Assembly: GCF_016743775.1 (NCBI RefSeq)
Contig: NZ_JAEQMY010000001.1
Coordinates: 124,001 to 188,000, forward strand
Direction of reading: 5' to 3'
Origin: Microvirga aerilata
GTDB lineage: Bacteria; Pseudomonadota; Alphaproteobacteria; Rhizobiales; Beijerinckiaceae
DNA: 64,000 nt
Under the pieces are notes generated by a model. That model was not told where the DNA came from. It ran no database searches and saw only the letters and a list, made by a program, of their open reading frames with translations. Every line of letters begins with the position of its first letter. The stretch's first letter is position 1. Positions 18,835 to 26,483 of the stretch are shown here, piece by piece. The translations under genes and the position numbers were made by a program.

Positions 18835-18945
18835 TCGACTCCCCTGGAACCATCCCCGTCGAGGGAAGTTGTACAAGCTCACCGGCTCATTCTGCCCCCA
18901 CGGGCCGGTCCCTCAAAGGCTCCGTTCGCGGGGCCTTATTTTTTT
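18835..18945 (+). ncRNA. Candidate small RNA with intrinsic terminator
   Basis: About 110 nt whose pieces fold neatly. GAGGG (18861-18865) pairs with CCCTC (18910-18914), and directly inside it ACCGGC (18881-18886) pairs with GCCGGT (18904-18909), leaving a C-rich loop (TGCCCCCACG). Three bases later comes an 8-bp stem AGGCTCCG with a TTCG tetraloop and CGGGGCCT, then TTATTTTTTT. A 5' TCGAC/GTCGA pairing (18835-18839 with 18858-18862) competes with the outer stem. The start is not located precisely and no clear promoter is seen. The terminator lies 260 bp past parE, too far to be simply its own. Confidence 0.45.
18917..18945 (+). terminator. Rho-independent terminator (TTCG tetraloop)
   Basis: AGGCTCCG-TTCG-CGGGGCCT (one G-U pair) followed by TTATTTTTTT. 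This is the 3' end of the candidate RNA or of long parE transcripts. Confidence 0.85.
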
Positions 18946-19072
18946 GTCCGCACGGCAAATCGCCTCGATGGATCTCTTGCCCCGCACAAGCGTCATCCCT
19001 CTGGCGGGCTGCGCACTAGCCGCGGCCAAGCTTGCATGCGACAAGACCCGATGAACCCAACGAGCTTCTCCC

Positions 19073-21400
19073 TTGGCCAAACGTCCGAAATCTGACCACG
19101 CCGCCGCTCCCCCATCCCGCGAGGATGTCGTCTCCTTCATCGCCAGTGCCCAGGGCAAGGTGGGCAAGCGGGAGATCGCGCATCACTTCAACATCAAGGG
19201 GAACGATCGCATCTGGCTCAAGCAGATCCTCAAGGACCTTGAGATCGAAGGCGTGGTCGACCGCAGGGGCAAGACGGTCCACAAGGCAGGCCAGCTGCCG
19301 CCGGTCGTGCTGGCGGACATCACCAAGCGGGACAGGGACGGAGAGCTCATCGCCGTACCCACGGAGTGGGACGAGGAGGAGCACGGCTCCATTCCGACGA
19401 TCATTATCCTGTCGCCCCGCAAGCCGCGCCCCGGCATGCCCGTGGCAGGCGTAGGCGACAGGGCGCTTCTGCGCGTCGATCCGCTGAAACCAGGCGATAT
19501 TCACCGCTATTCCGGCCGCGTTACCAAGATCATCGCCAAGAAGCAGGCGCAGGTGCTCGGCATCTTCCGGGCCATGCCGGAAGGCGGCGGCAGGCTCATT
19601 CCTGTCGACAAGAAGGCCCGCGAGCAGGAATTGCAGATCAAGCCAGGGGACGAAGGCGAGGCGCAGGATGGCGACCTGATCGCCGTGTCCATCGTCAAGC
19701 ATGGACGCTTCGGCCTGCCCACCGCCAAGGTCAAGGAAAGGCTGGGCTCCGTCAAATCCGAGAAGGCGGTCAGCCTCATCGCGATCTTCGCCCACAACAT
19801 TCCCAACGAATTTCCGAAAGCCGTTCTTGACGAGGCCGAGAAGGTTCAGCCGGTCTCCCTGGAGGGACGCGAGGACTGGCGGGACCTTCCCCTCGTCACC
19901 ATCGACCCTCCGGATGCCAAGGACCACGACGACGCGGTTCATGCGGTACCGGACGACAGCCCCGACAACGCGGGCGGCTATGTGGTCACCGTCGCGATCG
20001 CGGACGTGGCCGCCTATATCCGGCCGGGCTCCGCCATGGACAACGAGGCGCAGGAGCGCGGCAACTCGGTCTACTTCCCCGACCGGGTGGTGCCCATGCT
20101 GCCGGAGCGGATCTCGAACAATCTCTGTTCCTTGAGGCCGCGCGAGGACCGCCCGGCGCTCGCGGTGCGCATGGTGATCGGCCCCGATGGCCGCAAGAAG
20201 AGCCATACCTTCCACCGGATCATGATGCGGTCGGCGGAGAAGCTGTCCTACCAGCAGGCGCAGGCCGCCATCGACGGACACCCGGATGAGGTCACGAAGC
20301 CTATTCTCGACACGATCCTCAAGCCTCTCTGGGCGGGCTACGAGCTTGTAAGACGAGCCCGCGATATTCGAGAGCCGCTCTTCCTCGACCTTCCCGAACG
20401 CAAGATCGTGCTCAATCCCGACGGCACCGTGGATCGCGTCTTCGTGCCCGAGCGGTTGGAGGCCCACAAGCTCATCGAGGAGTTCATGATCCTCGCCAAT
20501 GTGGCGGCGGCCGAGAGCCTGGAGAAGGTCGAAACCGACCTGATCTACCGTGTCCACGACGAGCCTTCGCTTGAAAAGATGCGCTCCTTGAGCGAGGTGC
20601 TGGCCTCCATCGGCCTCAAGATTCCGGGACAGGGGCCGATCAAGCCGGAGCTGTTCAACCGGATCCTGCGCAGCGTGGAGGGCTCCGAGCACCAGCTCTT
20701 CATCAACGAGGTGGTGCTGCGCTCCCAGTCCCAGGCCGAATATTCGGCGGAAAACTACGGCCATTTCGGCCTGAACCTCAGGCGCTATGCTCACTTCACC
20801 TCCCCCATCCGCCGCTATGCGGACCTGATCGTGCACCGGGCCCTCGTCAGCGGCCTCAAGCTCGGCAAGGACGGGCTGCCCTCCGGCACGACCCGGGCGG
20901 AGCTGATCGAGATCAGCGCCAAGATCTCGGCGGCGGAGCGGCGGGCCATGGCGGCGGAGCGTGAGACAATCGACCGCCTGATCGCGCACTTCCTCGCCGA
21001 CCGGATCGGAGCCACATTCGATGGGCAGATCTCCGGCGTGTCGAAGGCGGGCCTCTTCATCAAGCTGCATGAGACCGGCGCGGACGGCTTCATCCCGGCG
21101 GCCACCATCGGCAACGATTACTATCGCTACGACGAGAAGACCCACTCCATGCGCGGCGACGACACGGGCGAAACCTATCGCCTTGGCGACAAGGTGCAGG
21201 TGAAGCTGGTCGAGGCCGCGCCGGTGGCCGGTGCGCTGCGGTTCGAGCTGCTCACCAAGGGCCGCTTCACCGGAAAGACAGGGGCAGCCACGAAGGGCGC
21301 GAAGCGTCCCCATCGCGGCTTCAAGGCAGGCAAGGCGCCTCCGCCGAGCGGCCGCTCCCCGACCAGGGTCAAGGTCAAGCGGCGCGGAGGCGCCCAGTAA
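19073..21400 (+). CDS. rnr: Ribonuclease R
   Basis: 3'-5' exoribonuclease that degrades structured RNA. The 775-residue protein shows an N-terminal winged helix (KREIAHHFNIKGNDRIWLKQ), cold-shock domains, the RNB catalytic domain (TIDPPDAKDHDDAVHA with the acidic metal-binding residues; YRVHDEPSLEKM; YAHFTSPIRRYADLIVHRAL), an S1 domain (FDGQISGVSKAGLFIKLHETGADG has the S1 pattern) and a basic tail. The only usable start is a TTG at 19073 (MAKRPKSD), with weak ribosome-site complementarity. It is followed nine bases later by the DUF983 gene. Confidence 0.96.
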   Translation: MAKRPKSDHAAAPPSREDVVSFIASAQGKVGKREIAHHFNIKGNDRIWLKQILKDLEIEGVVDRRGKTVHKAGQLPPVVLADITKRDRDGELIAVPTEWDEEEHGSIPTIIILSPRKPRPGMPVAGVGDRALLRVDPLKPGDIHRYSGRVTKIIAKKQAQVLGIFRAMPEGGGRLIPVDKKAREQELQIKPGDEGEAQDGDLIAVSIVKHGRFGLPTAKVKERLGSVKSEKAVSLIAIFAHNIPNEFPKAVLDEAEKVQPVSLEGREDWRDLPLVTIDPPDAKDHDDAVHAVPDDSPDNAGGYVVTVAIADVAAYIRPGSAMDNEAQERGNSVYFPDRVVPMLPERISNNLCSLRPREDRPALAVRMVIGPDGRKKSHTFHRIMMRSAEKLSYQQAQAAIDGHPDEVTKPILDTILKPLWAGYELVRRARDIREPLFLDLPERKIVLNPDGTVDRVFVPERLEAHKLIEEFMILANVAAAESLEKVETDLIYRVHDEPSLEKMRSLSEVLASIGLKIPGQGPIKPELFNRILRSVEGSEHQLFINEVVLRSQSQAEYSAENYGHFGLNLRRYAHFTSPIRRYADLIVHRALVSGLKLGKDGLPSGTTRAELIEISAKISAAERRAMAAERETIDRLIAHFLADRIGATFDGQISGVSKAGLFIKLHETGADGFIPAATIGNDYYRYDEKTHSMRGDDTGETYRLGDKVQVKLVEAAPVAGALRFELLTKGRFTGKTGAATKGAKRPHRGFKAGKAPPPSGRSPTRVKVKRRGGAQ

Positions 21401-21409
21401 GGATAGGCG

Positions 21410-21892
21410 ATGTCTTTGACGATCAAGACGGGCTCCCTGGAGGAGCCCGGCGACATAAAGGTCATCCCGGCCATGAGGCGCGGCTTTCTCGGCCACTGTC
21501 CGGCCTGCGACAAGGGTCGGCTCTTCGGCCGCTTTCTCAAGGTGGCTGAGCAGTGCGACGCCTGCGGGACAGAGTTTCACCACCACAGGGCGGACGACCT
21601 GCCGCCCTATCTGGTGATCTTCATCGTCGGCCACCTGATCGGCTACGGCATCCTGATGACCGAGACCAGGCTGGAGGTGCCCATGTGGGTGCATCTGGCC
21701 ACCTGGCCCGCTCTGACGCTGATCCTGTGCCTTGCGCTTCTCCAGCCTGTGAAAGGCGCTGTCGTGGGGCTGCAATACGCGCTAGGTATGCATGGCTTCG
21801 GGGCGGCCCGGGCGAAGAAGATTGCCGACGAGGACAATGCACGTGACGGATATCGAAACCCTGGCGAAGATGGATCGCCTCGTTTCCGCTGA
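21410..21892 (+). CDS. DUF983 family membrane protein
   Basis: 160 residues. The N-terminal part has a zinc-ribbon-like pair CPACDKGRLF and CDACGTEFHHHRADD, and two hydrophobic helices follow (LPPYLVIFIVGHLIGYGIL and MWVHLATWPALTLILCLALL). Family function is unknown. It is tightly placed behind rnr, and its 3' end overlaps the NUDIX gene by 56 bp, so the three form one transcription unit. Confidence 0.88.
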   Translation: MSLTIKTGSLEEPGDIKVIPAMRRGFLGHCPACDKGRLFGRFLKVAEQCDACGTEFHHHRADDLPPYLVIFIVGHLIGYGILMTETRLEVPMWVHLATWPALTLILCLALLQPVKGAVVGLQYALGMHGFGAARAKKIADEDNARDGYRNPGEDGSPRFR

Positions 21893-22595
21893 GGCCAACC
21901 CCAAAGCTCCGACCATCCGTCCGGTCGACGCCGCAACCCTCATCATCATCGACCGCAAGCCCAAAAGCCCGAAGGTGCTCATGGGCAAGCGCCATCAGGG
22001 TCTCAAGTTCATGCCGGGCAAGTTCGTCTTTCCCGGCGGGCGGATCGAGGCCGGCGACCGGTCCATGACGGTGACCGGCGCCCTACACCCTCGCGCCGAG
22101 CAGGCCCTGATGGCCCGCGTGACTAAGCCCTCGGCCCAGCGGAGCCGTGCCCTGGCCCTGGCGGCGATCCGCGAGACCTGCGAGGAAACGGGCCTTCTCC
22201 TGGGCTCCAAGGATTACGGCAGCCCGGACAAGGTGCCGGCCGGCACGGCATGGTCCACTTTCCAGGAACGGGGCGTCTATCCTGATCTCGAAGCCCTGCA
22301 CTTCATCGGCCGGGCCATCACGCCTCCGAAGCGGGTAAGGCGCTTCGACACCCGGTTCTTTGCCGTCGATCGCACCGCCATCGCCGATGAAGTCGAGGGA
22401 GTGATCGGCCCCGAGGCGGAGCTTGTGGAGCTGACCTGGGTCACCATCGCTCAGGCGAAAGCCTTGGATCTGCCCCCGATCACGACGGTGATTCTCAATG
22501 AGCTGGAGGCCCGTATCGCCGCTGGCTTCGGGCACCAGCTGCCGGTGCCCTTCTTCCATCAGCAGCGCGGCCGTTTCATAAAGGAGCTGCTGTAA
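21837..22595 (+). CDS. NUDIX hydrolase
   Basis: 252-residue pyrophosphohydrolase of the larger NUDIX subgroup (similar in plan to peroxisomal NUDT7/19-like CoA or nucleotide hydrolases). The NUDIX helix is recognisable as ALAAIRETCEETGLLLG, preceded by KFMPGKFVFPGGRIE, with an insertion between that glycine loop and the RE..EE helix of about 45 residues. Substrate unknown. ATG 21837 has GAGGAC upstream and lies inside DUF983; an ATG at 21870 is the alternative. Confidence 0.88.
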   Translation: MHVTDIETLAKMDRLVSAEANPKAPTIRPVDAATLIIIDRKPKSPKVLMGKRHQGLKFMPGKFVFPGGRIEAGDRSMTVTGALHPRAEQALMARVTKPSAQRSRALALAAIRETCEETGLLLGSKDYGSPDKVPAGTAWSTFQERGVYPDLEALHFIGRAITPPKRVRRFDTRFFAVDRTAIADEVEGVIGPEAELVELTWVTIAQAKALDLPPITTVILNELEARIAAGFGHQLPVPFFHQQRGRFIKELL

Positions 22596-22908
22596 TCCGG
22601 ACGCCACCCGTTATCCCGGAGCCGTGTAGCAGAGCCCTGAACCCATAGCCTTTAAGAGCCAGAATGGGCATGGGGCAGAATGGCATGGGGACTGAACGCA
22701 CACGCGTTGAAACCCATGATCATGGATCCCTGTCTTCGCGGGGATGACAGTGGAGGTCTGGCGGGGATTTTTCGCCCCCTGCCCTTGACGGAACTTGGAT
22801 TATGGGGCAATGGAACGTCACGATTTTCCGGCCGGGTTCGCCCGGCTTTTGCGTTTCGCCGAAGCCCTAGGGCCCACCGAAACGCCGAACCGAACATGAG
22901 GTCCGACC
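22596..22908. other. Intergenic region before rpmG
   Basis: 313 bp containing a short copy of the dispersed repeat (22724-22750, GGATCCC...CGGGGATGACAG) and presumably the rpmG promoter; a TTGACG box at 22785-22790 is present but I cannot point to a good -10. No protein gene seen. Confidence 0.55.
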
Positions 22909-23076
22909 ATGGCCAAAGCCGCAACGATCAAAGTGAAGCTCGTCTCCACCGCCGACACGGGCTATTTCTACGTGACGAAGAAGAACTCGCGCACGATGAC
23001 CGACAAGATCACGATGAAGAAGTACGATCCTGTCGCGAAGAAGCACGTGGACTTCAAGGAAGCCAAGATCAAGTAA
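22909..23076 (+). CDS. rpmG: 50S ribosomal protein L33
   Basis: 55 codons: begins [18 protein letters not shown] and ends DFKEAKIK, with [16 protein letters not shown] in the centre. This is the cysteine-free form of L33 (no CxxC zinc motif), typical for alphaproteobacteria and independent of zinc. ATG 22909 follows a GAGG at 22898-22901. It has its own strong terminator directly downstream, so it is monocistronic. Confidence 0.97.
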   Translation: MAKAATIKVKLVSTADTGYFYVTKKNSRTMTDKITMKKYDPVAKKHVDFKEAKIK

Positions 23077-23104
23077 TCCGCTTCCAAGCAGAATTGCGCA
23101 GATA

Positions 23105-23130
23105 AAAACCGCCCTCTCGGGCGGTTTTTT
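23105..23130 (+). terminator. Rho-independent terminator of rpmG
   Basis: AAAACCGCCC-TCTC-GGGCGGTTTTTT, a 10-bp stem with a T run, 28 bp after the rpmG stop codon. Could also work for the converging secreted-protein gene. Confidence 0.93.
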
Positions 23131-23167
23131 CGTTCTCTGTGGTAAAGACTGCCCGGCAGGTGCCTGC

Positions 23168-23761
23168 CTAGCGGCTCGAACGCGTGTCTTCCCAGTGGCG
23201 GATCCGGTCCATCTCACGCATCTGGCGACGGCTGATCGAACCGGTCGTTACCACATCGCGCCGGGCGGCTCGCACGAGGCGGACACGATCGCGGTCCCAG
23301 AAGCGCCTGTCATTGATTGCCCGTGGCTCTCTGTAGACCACCCGCGTCACCTCACGGGGCTGCCGGTAAACGACTCGGGTGCGGTAGCGCGGTTCGCGGT
23401 AGACCACTCGGGTCTGATAGACCGGAGCAGGCCGGTAGACGACGCGTGTTGCGACCGGGGCCGAGTAGTAGCCGTAGGCCGGGTCGGAATAGGCCGGATA
23501 GCTATAGGCTGCAGGATAGCCGTACCCATAGCGATAGCCGTAGGACGGATAGCTGTAGCCATAACCGGGATAGGCGTAAGCCGGGGTAGCTGCGGCAGTG
23601 AGCAGGCCGCCGAGCACCACGCCGCCGATCAGGCCGGCGGCGACGGCGCCACCATTGTTCCAGCCGCCGTGGCGATGGCCGCGCCACCGTTGGGCCTCAG
23701 CCGATCCGACGCTTCCGACAGTGATGATGGCAGCACTGGCCAGTAACGCTAGTTTCTTCAT
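23168..23761 (-). CDS. Secreted Tyr-rich repeat protein
   Basis: 197 residues. Signal peptide MKKLALLASAAIITVGSVG with SAEAQ cleavage region, a Gly/Ala hydrophobic stretch (AVAAGLIGGVVLGGLLTAA, as in glycine-zipper envelope proteins), then a very Tyr/Pro-rich tract built of GYGY/SYP units, then four tandem units with core TRVVYR followed by Pro-containing linkers, and an Arg/Asp-rich tail. Probably periplasmic or surface-exposed. Function not recognised. The longer frame starting at 23785 merely adds eight residues before the obvious signal peptide. Confidence 0.78.
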   Translation of the reverse strand: MKKLALLASAAIITVGSVGSAEAQRWRGHRHGGWNNGGAVAAGLIGGVVLGGLLTAAATPAYAYPGYGYSYPSYGYRYGYGYPAAYSYPAYSDPAYGYYSAPVATRVVYRPAPVYQTRVVYREPRYRTRVVYRQPREVTRVVYREPRAINDRRFWDRDRVRLVRAARRDVVTTGSISRRQMREMDRIRHWEDTRSSR

Positions 23762-23792
23762 GACCAACCTCTTGAGAAGGGGCAAATACCCT

Positions 23793-24096
23793 TCAATACT
23801 GAATCAATTCAGAAGCCTGAGTCTTGGTTCGCAGCTTGGCTGAAAAACTCGTAATTTCTTGATGAAAATCAAAGATTTCTGACAATTCGTTCACAATTGC
23901 TGACCGATGCTCGGCGATCCGCTCCGCATCTGCGGCTAAGCTGAAGTTGAAGCGTTGATCCGTTTGGCAGCCTCGCGCCATGCCGCCCTGCGCCGCTTGG
24001 CCAATGAGCAATCCTGCCTCCGATCGACGCAACCTGATCAAGAAAGACGGCAAGCTCCTCAATTCGCTGGTTCGATGTTTCCGGCTTCCGCGTCAT
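23793..24096 (-). pseudogene. Possible frameshifted small ORF
   Basis: Two overlapping minus-strand frames each look partly coding. One begins MTRKPETSNQRIEELAVF (ATG 24096) and loses sense after about 30 residues. The other, ending at 23793, has a helical C-terminal part with ERIAEHRSAIVNELSEIF. Joined by one frameshift near 24000 they would give a protein of about 100 residues. The region is lower in GC than its neighbours. It could equally be non-coding. Confidence 0.2.
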
Positions 24097-24229
24097 GGCA
24101 CCTCGGCTTTCAGGTCTAATCTTTACAAGGACCGAGAGGACGATTGGGAGGATGATCGGGAGGACCCAGGATGCTCCGGGAGCCTGTTCGCCACAGGCAG
24201 ATGATTGGCCGCCTTCGAGGACCAATCGA

Positions 24230-24865
24230 TCAGCGTGCATAAACCTGCGAGCGCGGGAAAATCGTGTTTCCCGCCGCTACTTGCGCGATTACGCCCGCGA
24301 TCTTCTCCCCACCCTTGGCCGATGGCTCTATGGGGTTGGCGTAGTCGTCGGGCTCGTTGCAGATCAGGCGCAGGTCGATGAGGTGGAGCCTGCGGGCAAA
24401 GGCTTCGCGGGTGATGACGTCGTTGAAGATGGAAAGCGCCGTCACCACAAGGCGCTGCTCCTGCGGGTCCGGGAACCGGGCATCGTAGATCGTGCAGACC
24501 GCAGTCGGCAGGCGGCGCTCGAGAACGGCATCGAGCATTGCCCGGTAGTTTCGGGCAAACTCGTCCTGAACGGCGGCGAACTTCGCGATCACCTCGGCCA
24601 CCGAGCGGGCTTGCTCCCGCAGGAGGCCGCTGCTGCGCAGAGCATCGTTGCCGCCAACGCTCACCACCAAGTGGGTCGCGTCCGAAGGCAACCTTGCCAG
24701 TTGTCGCTCGACACCGGCGGTGACGGCGCCATCAACCGCGCAGAGGGAGGCCTTCGCGCCGCCGGGAAGCTTCGCCTGCACCTGCGTCACCACATCGGGC
24801 TCGCCCCGGCGCACATAGGCGCCGTTGTCGAAGATGCTGTCGCCGAGCAGCACGACGTGAGTCAT
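24230..24865 (-). CDS. SGNH/GDSL-like hydrolase
   Basis: 211 residues with block I GDSIFDNGAYV (nucleophile serine) and block III VSVGGNDAL (oxyanion Gly and Asn). The C-terminal block that should carry D-x-x-H reads DDYANPIEPSAKGGEKIA, where the catalytic histidine appears replaced (E or N), so the enzyme either uses another residue or is inactive. No signal peptide: cytosolic. It overlaps the upstream response-regulator gene by ATGA (24862-24865), so the pair is translationally coupled. Confidence 0.85.
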   Translation of the reverse strand: MTHVVLLGDSIFDNGAYVRRGEPDVVTQVQAKLPGGAKASLCAVDGAVTAGVERQLARLPSDATHLVVSVGGNDALRSSGLLREQARSVAEVIAKFAAVQDEFARNYRAMLDAVLERRLPTAVCTIYDARFPDPQEQRLVVTALSIFNDVITREAFARRLHLIDLRLICNEPDDYANPIEPSAKGGEKIAGVIAQVAAGNTIFPRSQVYAR

Positions 24866-25245
24866 GAGGCTCTCCCGAGCAGCCGGTTCAGGGCCGGAAC
24901 GAGATGGGTGGTCAGGTAGGGCTTGGCGACGAATTCCGCGCCTGCAGGCACAGGCCCGGAACTGGCATCCGAATGCCCCGACATCATCACCACGGCCAGA
25001 TCGGGCCAGCGCCTGCGAGCCTGGTCCGCCAGCTCGAAGCCGTCGATCTTGCCAGGCACGTGCGCGTCGGTCAGGAGGGCATGGACGGCAGGGCGGCTCT
25101 GAAGCTGGGCGAGGGCAGCATCCGAATCCGTCGCTTCGAGCACCTCGAATCCTGCCTCATGCAGGTGGCGGACAAGCGCCTCCCGGATGCTCGGCTCCTC
25201 CTCCACCAGGAGAACCACCGGAGACTGTTGCGGCGATGAGGGCAC
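24862..25245 (-). CDS. Single-domain response regulator
   Basis: 127-residue receiver domain without an output domain. It has the acidic pair in VVLLVEEEPSIREALV, the phospho-acceptor aspartate in HALLTDAHVPG, the T/S position in VVMMSGHSDA and the conserved lysine in AEFVAKPYL. GTG 25245 is chosen because GGAAGGGAA lies at proper distance upstream; longer forms have no support. Coupled to the SGNH hydrolase gene. A GGAAC-N17-AGTT element upstream on the minus strand (one mismatch from EcfG consensus) hints at stress control. Confidence 0.85.
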   Translation of the reverse strand: MPSSPQQSPVVLLVEEEPSIREALVRHLHEAGFEVLEATDSDAALAQLQSRPAVHALLTDAHVPGKIDGFELADQARRRWPDLAVVMMSGHSDASSGPVPAGAEFVAKPYLTTHLVPALNRLLGRAS

Positions 25246-25336
25246 CTGCGCATTCCCTTCCGATAGGACAAACCCGTGCAGCGACAACTTGGCGGAAACT
25301 GCCCTTGTTCCAGATGTAACCTTCTCTCGTCTCCAC

Positions 25337-25361
25337 GGAACGCCCCTCCGTGGGCAACGTT
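25337..25361 (+). promoter_or_regulatory. EcfG-type (general stress) promoter
   Basis: GGAAC (25337-25341), 16-bp spacer, CGTT (25358-25361). This matches the EcfG consensus of Methylobacterium and Bradyrhizobium (GGAAC-N16/17-CGTT). It lies 38 bp upstream of the ATG at 25399. Confidence 0.7.
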
Positions 25362-25398
25362 GATTCAAAAGCCCGATGGCGGGCTGAGGAGAGATCAG

Positions 25399-25656
25399 AT
25401 GCTTGAAACATTCAAGGCGTCCATGCTGACCATGATGCTGACGGTCTGGAGCACCATCGCTTTCGCTCAGACACCCCCAGCCGGAGCGCCCGGAGGTGGA
25501 GCAACCTCCCCTTCAGGAACCACGACCGGAGCGACCCCCGGCGAGGCGGCGGCCGCAGGCGACGGAATGGACTGGATCTGGATCATCGTCGCCGTCGTCG
25601 TGGTTGCCGCACTCCTCTACTACTTCCTCGGGCGCGGCCGCAGCACGAGGGTTTGA
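25399..25656 (+). CDS. Small signal-peptide/membrane-anchored protein
   Basis: 85 residues: an N-terminal signal (MLETFKASMLTMMLTVWSTI, cleavage near AFAQ), a Gly/Thr/Pro/Ala-rich linker, and a C-terminal transmembrane helix (WIWIIVAVVVVAALLYYFLG) ending in a basic GRGRSTRV tail. The topology would put the linker in the periplasm. ATG 25399 has GAGGAGAG upstream. It lies directly behind an EcfG-type promoter, so it is probably a general-stress envelope protein. No known family recognised. Confidence 0.75.
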   Translation: MLETFKASMLTMMLTVWSTIAFAQTPPAGAPGGGATSPSGTTTGATPGEAAAAGDGMDWIWIIVAVVVVAALLYYFLGRGRSTRV

Positions 25657-25676
25657 TCGCGCACGGAACAAGCCAG

Positions 25677-25940
25677 TCAGGCTGGCGGTGTATCGCCAGC
25701 CTGAAAGAAAGGCCTGAAGTTTTCGAGCCAGGAGACGAGCCAGAACTCCAAAGCTGCCTTGGCGGCCTGCTCCGTCGGACCGTAGCCCCAGGCATCCTCC
25801 TGGAGAGGTGTCGACCAGATCCAGAATTTGTTGCTGCCGTCATAGGCGACGTTGCCGACCTCGATGGGTCCGACAAAGCCCACATGGCGATTGAGCGGCA
25901 CGCCAGCCACGCGGTCCTGCTGCCACTGAATTCTGCTCAT
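25677..25940 (-). CDS. Small conserved hypothetical protein
   Basis: 87 residues, Trp- and aromatic-rich (FWIWSTPLQEDAWGYGPT, EFWLVSWLENFRPFF), no signal peptide or membrane helix. Start ATG 25940, ribosome site not strong. It is convergent with the 25399 gene. Function not recognised; composition suggests a compact soluble domain. Confidence 0.6.
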   Translation of the reverse strand: MSRIQWQQDRVAGVPLNRHVGFVGPIEVGNVAYDGSNKFWIWSTPLQEDAWGYGPTEQAAKAALEFWLVSWLENFRPFFQAGDTPPA

Positions 25941-26021
25941 CCGCCGCTCTGCCGATCCTCTGGCCCTCCCTGCGATTTAGAGCAGCCGCCCATCTTCACA
26001 AGCCAAGGATGCTTGAGCGGA

Positions 26022-26047
26022 GGAACAGGGCGCTGGAGAACCACGTT
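26022..26047 (+). promoter_or_regulatory. EcfG-type (general stress) promoter
   Basis: GGAAC (26022-26026), 17-bp spacer, CGTT (26044-26047). It lies 30 bp before the ATG of the 36-codon membrane peptide and would drive the following run of small genes. Confidence 0.7.
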
Positions 26048-26076
26048 GCCGCAACAGACCAGGAGGGAGATGGGCC

Positions 26077-26187
26077 ATGGAAGGCGGTGCGATCTGGCTG
26101 ACGACGATCGGCACGATCATCGGCCTCTCGGCTCTGATCCTCGTAATCGCGATCGTCCTGCGGCGACGCAGGCGCTCCCTCAAGTGA
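26077..26187 (+). CDS. Small single-span membrane peptide (36 aa)
   Basis: 36 codons starting MEGGAIWLTTIGTIIG, with one hydrophobic helix of about 22 residues and a basic C-terminal end (LRRRRRSLK) that should stay in the cytoplasm. A near-perfect ribosome binding site, AGGAGGGAGA at 26061-26070, precedes the ATG, and an EcfG-type promoter lies 30 bp upstream, which together make it credible despite the size. 22 bp separate it from the next gene. Confidence 0.65.
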   Translation: MEGGAIWLTTIGTIIGLSALILVIAIVLRRRRRSLK

Positions 26188-26209
26188 TATACCCTGAAAG
26201 GACCATGCC

Positions 26210-26473
26210 TTGAAGCTCGAGCTCATTCACAAATGGCAGTGCCCCTACTCAGCCCGCGTGCGCGACTTCATCGACGAGCAGGGATTGAAGGACCGGATCG
26301 ACTATACGGAGATCAACGAGGTCGAGGGCGCGAAAGACAAGCTCGTCCAGCTGACCGGGAAGTCGCAGGTGCCCTGTCTGGTGATCGACGGCCAGCCGAT
26401 GCTGGAAAGCGGCGAGATTGTGCAATGGCTTCAGCAGAACCTCTCCGGCGCGCAAGGCGCTGCACGCTCGTAA
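26210..26473 (+). CDS. Stand-alone GST N-domain / glutaredoxin-like protein
   Basis: 87 residues forming one thioredoxin fold. The active site WQCPYSARVRDF has the glutaredoxin-type CPYS, SQVPCLVIDGQPM contains the cis-proline of the fold, and LESGEIVQWLQ matches the GST glutathione-contact loop. No C-terminal helical GST domain follows. TTG 26210 is the start (AAAGG eight bases upstream). It is in a run with the 36-aa peptide and the SPW gene behind an EcfG-type promoter, so it may act in thiol homeostasis under stress. Confidence 0.8.
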   Translation: MKLELIHKWQCPYSARVRDFIDEQGLKDRIDYTEINEVEGAKDKLVQLTGKSQVPCLVIDGQPMLESGEIVQWLQQNLSGAQGAARS

Positions 26474-26483
26474 GGCCCGTCGA

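Larger units (their letters stand above)
18658..19072. other. Intergenic region parE-rnr holding a repeat element and a candidate RNA
   Basis: 415 bp without a convincing protein gene. It contains an 85-bp inverted-repeat element (18709-18793), a poly-T/A tract (18824-18835), a structured candidate RNA ending in a textbook terminator (18917-18945), and about 125 bp of leader before the TTG start of rnr. Confidence 0.7.

Noticed and set aside
19016-21775. 919-codon minus-strand frame opposite rnr
   Set aside because: Mirror of rnr codon bias; no recognisable motif in spite of its length.
23330-23440. Regularly spaced short repeats that resemble a tiny repeat array
   Set aside because: They are in-frame codons for the TRVVYR units of a secreted protein, not CRISPR repeats with unique spacers.
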